24,726 bases of DNA. Origin: Rhizophagus sp. LPA8_4_AMF (Eukaryota > Glomeromycota > Glomeromycetes > Glomerales > Glomeraceae). Where the stretch lies: the NCBI GenBank assembly GCA_021464525.1, contig JADRCO010000915.1:1-24726 (forward strand), given 5' to 3'. Made by a program: the position numbers and the translations under genes. This document shows, one piece after another, positions 20,058-24,726 of the stretch (positions are counted from its first letter, which is position 1; every line of letters begins with the position of its first letter). The notes under the pieces were generated by a model, which saw only the letters and a program-made list of their open reading frames with translations, made no database searches and was not told where the DNA came from.

Positions 20058-20436
20058 CCGCCACATTACTAGTAGGCTGTGCTCAAACATAATCATCAGC
20101 CACAAAATTGGTTGGTTGATACACTTAACTGCAAGTTTCGTACAGGCGAATTTCTTTTTCGTCCTTGCTCCTTACTTCTTCCTTTTTATCTCCCTCTCTT
20201 TTTCCCTCAATCCTCACTCCTCTTTTATTTTCTTATTTATTTATTTTATGTGAAGCGCCAAAATACAGCATAAGAAGTAAGAGAGGCAAACTAAAATAAC
20301 ACCTTCACCCAGATAAATCAAGCCCTCATTAAGAAATATAGGAACCATCTATTGGGTATCGCGACCAATACCATCTAGATTTTCTCCTTTCATCTTTTTT
20401 TTTATCCTCTATTTTATTTCATATGATCGGTATCAC
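20058..20436. other. spacer with a pyrimidine-rich tract
   Basis: A CT-rich stretch lies at about 20150-20250, including TCCTTACTTCTTCC and TCCCTCTCTTTTTCCC. A short plus-strand stretch at 20301-20375 reads TFTQINQALIKKYRNHLLGI and then stops; it may be an upstream remnant of the retroelement that follows. A CACGTG lies at about 20427. Confidence 0.35.
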
Positions 20437-21136
20437 GTGATTGCGGATCGAATATTACTACGTGATTTCATCAGTATGTCCATGGCCATACTTACAGTCC
20501 TTCCTGTGGTCAAGAATAATTGTACTCTCACCATCAATACTGATTCACAAAATTGTATCGATTTGTACAAGAAAATAATAACCGACGCTTCTTTATCAGA
20601 ACGAAAATTACTAATCATCAAGAATAATACAATTTGGAGATTAATTAGCCTCGTAATAAAACTGAAATCTTTTATCAGTTACTCTAATAAAAATAAAATC
20701 ACATTCTGAAAACATTGATAATGATCTTGCAGATGAATTGGCCAGTAAAGGCCGTTCTTTACCACCAATTGTAGTTAATCCTACCATCATACCTTCAGCT
20801 ACTTTAACTCCGATGGGGCTAATATAGGTCCAATTGACCTAAATATTAGAAAGTTTTCCAAAGACACCACCAATAGTGCGACCTTTACAGCTTTATTGAA
20901 CAACCCAGCCACTAAGAGATTTTACAACAATCCAAATGTTTAATACTCCGTCAACTGGTCGGCTACAAATCATCTCCCTTGAACAACGCTTAAATTCTTC
21001 GGATATATTTCACACCCCGGTTACAATGGATTCATCTTTATACCTTATGCTTCATCAATTAGTTCCGACCTCACTCACAGACTTATTGAAAGATCTCATA
21101 CGATCTTTCAAAACTCAAAACTCAATGTTATCTTAA
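20437..21136 (+). pseudogene. decayed retroelement RNase H domain
   Basis: A plus-strand frame reads AILTVLPVVKNNCTLTINTD then SQNCIDLYKKI, matching the INTDSQ strand of RNase H domains in non-LTR retroelements. A frame change near 20690 leads to KIKSHSENIDNDLADELASK, which carries the conserved His and the final NDxAD aspartate. A second shift near 20818 gives IGPIDLNIRKFSKDT and ATFTALLNNPATKRFYNNPN, then stops. The first catalytic aspartate region was not found. With at least two frameshifts and several stops, it cannot be functional. The family call is from motif memory. Confidence 0.6.
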
Positions 21137-21359
21137 TATCATGAATTATTATTTTAATACTTTATGCTCACGCATTTGGAATCAATATAGGTGATTCGTT
21201 GGCCAATTGGTAAACTCCATGGAATTAATAAACGAATGAAACGCCATCGCAAAATATCCAAAAAGAGGGGTATATAGTAAACATGTAGTGTATGGTTAAC
21301 ACTGTATGGTATGTATGGTGTGATATTGTAGCTTACAACACGGTTACAACACCAACCTG

Positions 21360-21990
21360 ATGAGTCATCATCATTCTCAAACGTTTCTATCTAGGGTTGA
21401 TAACCAATTAAACCTAAAGGTTAAGAAATTCTTTTGTAGAGTAAGGTTCGGACTTGGATATTACAAACAATATGGATTATTATGGGCCCAGAATATAGTA
21501 AGTATATTTTTAATTATTACTTAAAAAATGTTTCTAATAAAGCATTTCTTTTTTTCTTCTATTGTAGGGAGGATATCACAAATGAACGGGTATGCAACAA
21601 CAGATAGTGTTTATCATGTTTAAGCTTTTTAAGAAATGGTTTTAACATTATTTTTCTTTTTTCTGTTTGTAGGAATGCCAGTTTCTTGGAATTTAATGAG
21701 AGCGAACTTTATGAACTGGTACTACTGTATAGTGGCTTATCAGGTTTTTAATTTAGATGTTAAAGAAACATTTTTTTCTTTCATTTTTATTTGTAGGGAT
21801 ACCGGTCTCTTTGAATTTACAAAACCAGACATTATAGGCGGGCAAGTAAGTGAGAGATGGGAGGATACAAAATCAAATTTGGATAAAGTATTGGCGGGAT
21901 AGGCGTGTAGATGTTAAATATAGTCATATGTTTAATATAATACATTGTAAAAGGATTATAATAATTGTTAATAAAGAGATGTTTTATTGA
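21360..21990 (+). CDS. small spliced gene of unknown function, structure unresolved
   Basis: An ATG at 21360 opens a 46-codon frame (MSHHHSQTFLSRVDNQLNLK..., ending GLLWAQNI) that stops exactly at a consensus donor, ATA|GTAAGT (21498). Acceptors follow at about 21568, 21672 and 21797, each after a T-rich tract. Splicing to the first gives GGYHK and a stop, a 51-residue basic protein. Other frames give better-looking later exons: FLEFNESELYELVLL (about 21684-21728) can join DTGLFEFTKPDIIGGQ...LDKVLAG, ending at 21902, through a GTATAG donor. I could not make one frame run through all exons. An AATAAA at 21970-21975 supports a transcript ending there. The product is not recognised, and it may be a pseudogene or have alternative ends. 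Confidence 0.3.
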
Positions 21991-22285
21991 TATAATATAT
22001 ATGAAAACATTTGTTGATAAAATTGATATTGGCATACATATTATAATGTAAATTATTATTTTCAATACCTTTAATTTAAAAACATAAATTTCTTTAAGCT
22101 TACCACTTAATAAATCATATTCACTTACATAATAAATGACATAGTGTTAATATTTGTTAAGCTATAATAGCATATATATTACTAACTATCACAAGATATG
22201 AATATAATAGGGCAGAAAAAATATAAAGGGGTTAGCAGAACCGTCCCTAACACTATGAGTATAATTTGGTATTTATAAAAATAGA

Positions 22286-23047
22286 TTATTCTAGAGGTTT
22301 ATCAGAAGTAGAAGCTAGTTTATCACTTTGTTTCTGCATCAATTTAGCGATAATAAGAGTAAATAATGCAAATTTAGCTAACCAAACATAGTGTATTATG
22401 TTTACCATAACAAGTGCTTTTTCAGGTGATAATTTGAACATAACATTGAAAAGAATAATAACACGAATTGGAATCTCAGAAAGAAGCCCAAATCCCCAGG
22501 TAACCGTCATAAGGATAAAACCACGTCGAAAATATTGGTAAGAAATCCAACACTCGTCCCAATGTTCATCTACCACTTTTGAACTTGAATGTGCGAAGAA
22601 TCCACCCGTTGTCAAATCTTTAAAAATATAGAATACTAATGGTCGCATATGAAAGGTACGGATTTTTATCGGAATTAGACTAAGGATAAATAATATACTA
22701 ATGGGAAGGGTACTCGTAGCCGTAAATTTTCGTAAATTTTGAATCCCTGGACGGTCATTTAATGATGATACTATAGCACCGAATATAAGACTGGTTAATA
22801 CGAGTACTCCTATAATGTCTACACGCCTTCTTTTTATAAGTCCGTATATAGCGATAATAAATGGTGGGATACCCGATATGAGAAATGCCCATACTTCTTG
22901 TATAAAAATTCTAATAATATAATAAAGAGCAATTGGAAGGGCGAATTCAAAAAATAGCATTAACCCGACCCTTAAAATAACTTGTAATATGTTTTGACTA
23001 GGTGCTTTATCCTTCTGTGAGGTTGTGGGAAAAGTTGTTTGTTCCAT
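22286..23047 (-). CDS. six-segment membrane protein, VC0807-like, 253 aa (copy 2)
   Basis: Inverted paralogue of the gene at 4153-4959. It shares ILRVGLM(L/I)FFE, LISGIPPFIIAIYGLI, the basic RRR(V/A)DIIGV loop, LSLIPIKI and WGFGLLSE(I/V)PIRVII. It has the same six hydrophobic segments. The loop between segments 4 and 5 is about 11 residues shorter: the acidic stretch PGLTEDEPIDAR of copy 1 is missing here. The N-terminus is also shorter, though it keeps a TTFPTTSQ-like Thr/Gln-rich start, and the C-terminus ends SDKPLE against SDKPPE. Both copies have intact frames, which suggests that both are in use. The function is unknown, probably in an internal or plasma membrane. Confidence 0.85.
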   Translation of the reverse strand: MEQTTFPTTSQKDKAPSQNILQVILRVGLMLFFEFALPIALYYIIRIFIQEVWAFLISGIPPFIIAIYGLIKRRRVDIIGVLVLTSLIFGAIVSSLNDRPGIQNLRKFTATSTLPISILFILSLIPIKIRTFHMRPLVFYIFKDLTTGGFFAHSSSKVVDEHWDECWISYQYFRRGFILMTVTWGFGLLSEIPIRVIILFNVMFKLSPEKALVMVNIIHYVWLAKFALFTLIIAKLMQKQSDKLASTSDKPLE

Positions 23048-23254
23048 GTTTTAGGTTTTTAGTGTAAAAAGAAATTGTCAAAATTAATTCCTTTTATTTT
23101 TTTTTTTTTTGAAAAGTAAAGGCATATTTATGGGAATTTATTTTTATTTGACACATTTAAACGTGAACATCTTAATAATGAAACAAAAAGTCATAAAAAG
23201 ATCTTTACCAAAAACCATCGTCTTTCTCGTGAAAAATGAACTACACAAAAGTAG
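23048..23254 (-). promoter_or_regulatory. promoter block shared with copy 1
   Basis: Read on the minus strand, this is the counterpart of 3916-4152. The shared blocks are listed there and occur in the same order. Homology appears to end at about 23254, only about 16 bases from the edge of the fold-back element at 23270. Confidence 0.65.
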
Positions 23255-23269
23255 TTTAGTTGATTACAC

Positions 23270-23484
23270 TGATTTCATAATATAAGGAACACCTAGTCAC
23301 ATACCAAGGGTAATACGGTTAAACTCGGTAAAGTTCCGAATAAGGTGAAAACTATATTGTTAGATTCGGAGCACTGGTTCGAGACAGTGGTGTAGTTTTT
23401 ATTTATTCTGAGTTATACCGAATCTTACCGAGTTTCTCTCGGCATGGAGTAAAAATGATGGGTGTCCCGTATATTATGAAATCA
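23270..23484. mobile_element. fold-back MITE, ~215 bp
   Basis: The ends are TGATTTCATAATATAAGGAA and, complemented, TGATTTCATAATATACGGGA; the first 15 bases are identical and the match continues (ACACCTA/ACACCCA). Inner arms also pair: AAACTCGGTAA at 23321-23331 with TTACCGAGTTT at 23425-23435, and CACTG/CAGTG around a central loop GTTCGAGA. The whole element can therefore fold into one long imperfect hairpin. It lies about 220 bases upstream of the copy 2 ATG. Confidence 0.8.
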
Positions 23485-23898
23485 GCTGCAAGTGTTTAAT
23501 TTATTTTATTTTATAAATTTGATATTTTTTAAATACCGTATGAATAAATTAAATCACAAAATTTATGTGTTCTACGTCACTAAACTTTTTACATTTTTAT
23601 TAAAAAAGAAACTTTAAACAGTAAAAATGTAAAAAGACAATAGTATAAAATTCTGGTTACAAAAATATGGCCAAACGCGGTCTTTAGTCATTACTAAATC
23701 AAACATTTAAAAAAGTGATTTAAATCATAGTAATTTTAAATTGAGTCGATCCATCTTTTCCGATTTTTTTCCGAAGTTTTCATACATGCTTATCTACACA
23801 AAACTTATTTGATTTTATTTTTTTTAGATTATTATCATCATCTTGTTGATTTTTTATTTTTCATTCTTGCATCTTGTCTTTAGCTCCTTTTTTTCGTA

Positions 23899-24019
23899 AA
23901 AAGCTCATATTTCTGGAATTATCACGAAATTTATCAAATTATTTTCATTTTCCTTGAATGGGATTCGTGAAAGGCTCATATTTACGGAGTTCTTTCAGAA
24001 ATAACGGATAAAGTTTTTT
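23899..24019 (+). repeat. dispersed repeat, copy 2
   Basis: Same orientation as copy 1 at 5599-5739. Shared stretches include GTGAAAGGCTCAT(A/T)TTTACG and CAGAAATAACGGATAAA. The terminal CCTATAA/TTATAGG ends are not kept here, so this copy is diverged or truncated. Confidence 0.6.
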
Positions 24020-24465
24020 CATTGATTTATGGTAATAAAATATTGTTAAATCTATAGTTAGGATCAGTGAACTTTAAAAAAAAGGAGTGTAAAGTCAGCC
24101 AAACCGACGATTGTCACATACTTAATATATAAAATTAACTTTATTAAAAATAAATTTGAACCGTTAATTTTTTTATTATCATAATCTTAAAATGTGGCAA
24201 ATGTGGATAAAAAAGGTTTATTATACTTGTTTTGGAAAGATTTACAACGCGAGAAAGTCTAGAAAGCCACAATTTATTATGAAGAAGGAAAAAGGTTAAA
24301 AACTCATGATATTACTTGTCGATTCGTTCTACGAACGTGAACAGTTTCCTTATTAGAACCATTTTCGAATAATAGTTATTATAATAAATAGCTGTCTGTA
24401 TGATACAATAGCAAATAACATGGTTGGTTCTTATTAAATATTCAATTTTTTATGTATATTTCCTA
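24020..24465. other. intergenic, no supported gene
   Basis: AT-rich DNA without a protein-like frame on either strand. A TTTTCGAATAAT motif appears at about 24362 and again at about 24554. Confidence 0.4.
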
Positions 24466-24479
24466 CCCCCCCCCCCCCC
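24466..24479. repeat. poly-C tract, 14 bases
   Basis: A run of 14 C residues in a very AT-rich surrounding. Its length is likely to vary between copies or reads. Confidence 0.9.
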
Positions 24480-24589
24480 GCCAAGAAGTATACAATACGC
24501 TTTAAACTATTACAAAAAATAACGATTCTACAATTTCTGAGTAAATTATAACCATTTTCGAATAATTCATATAATAATCATCGCTGAAT

Positions 24590-24726
24590 ATCTTCCCCGA
24601 AATCAATTACCTGAATACTAATTTCCCGAAGGACCCTTTCCCGAAACATGGGATTTCCCAAATCCCGAATTCCAATATTCCAAATCCAAATATCTTGAAT
24701 CCTAATATCCCGCAATATTCCAAATT
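24590..24726. repeat. degenerate short tandem repeats, TTTCCCGAA / AATATCCC
   Basis: Variations on TTCCCGAA, TTTCCCAAATCCCGAA and AATATTCCAAATCC recur every 10-14 bases to the edge of the window. The array probably continues beyond it. Confidence 0.7.

Noticed and set aside
20079-20273. 64-codon plus-strand frame with HNHQPQNWLVDTLN
   Set aside because: The second half translates a CT-rich tract; no motif and no continuation into the RNase H relic frame.
23376-23385. GGTTCGAGAC, resembling the B box of a tRNA gene
   Set aside because: It lies at the centre of the fold-back element; no A box, acceptor stem or anticodon arm fits around it.

Overview
The window looks like nuclear DNA of an arbuscular mycorrhizal fungus, most likely Rhizophagus or a close relative (Glomeromycotina). 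The DNA is very AT-rich. Short GT-AG introns have donors such as GTATGA and GTAAGT. Two gene types are characteristic of this lineage: a Sel1-repeat protein of about 750 residues, and a kinase of the expanded Rhizophagus class (two CxxC pairs, then 'FEWIPYNQF', 'SAIWKDGPL', 'IYGISQNPDT', 'SDMGLC', 'YVAPEVLRG'). The taxonomic call rests on remembered family style, not on a database search.

Layout. 724-1470 (-) is a homeodomain transcription factor. 4153-4959 (+) is a six-segment membrane protein whose paralogue lies inverted at 22286-23047 (-); the pair also shares promoter and 3' flank sequence. 6449-7356 (+) is a five-exon methionine sulfoxide reductase A, with an in-frame 44-codon, acid-free N-terminal extension starting at 6317. 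10038-12293 (-) is the Sel1-repeat protein. 13849-18064 (+) is the centrepiece: seven phase-0 exons join into a predicted 1163-residue protein with six tandem copies of [CxxC...CxxC, linker helix, kinase N-lobe], but only one kinase C-lobe, at the end. Around 21360-21990 (+) there is a small spliced gene or gene remnant whose frame I could not settle.

The spacers are rich in non-autonomous DNA transposons. The clearest is a 799-bp Mutator-like element at 19139-19937 with 34-bp inverted ends and a perfect 9-bp target duplication, inserted into a minus-strand coding relic. Smaller inverted-repeat elements sit in introns 2 and 4 of the kinase gene (together they account for those introns being longer than the others), at 18322-18460, and upstream of the second membrane-protein gene (23270-23484). 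A three-copy dispersed repeat lies at 5599-5739, 8262-8435 and 23899-24019. A decayed retroelement RNase H domain lies at 20437-21136, and a weakly Alba-like coding relic at 7820-8170.

The genes do not form one pathway. The main point of interest is the exon-repeat kinase: either a receptor-like array of pseudokinase N-lobes, or a set of exchangeable N-lobe exons that could be spliced one at a time onto a common catalytic exon.
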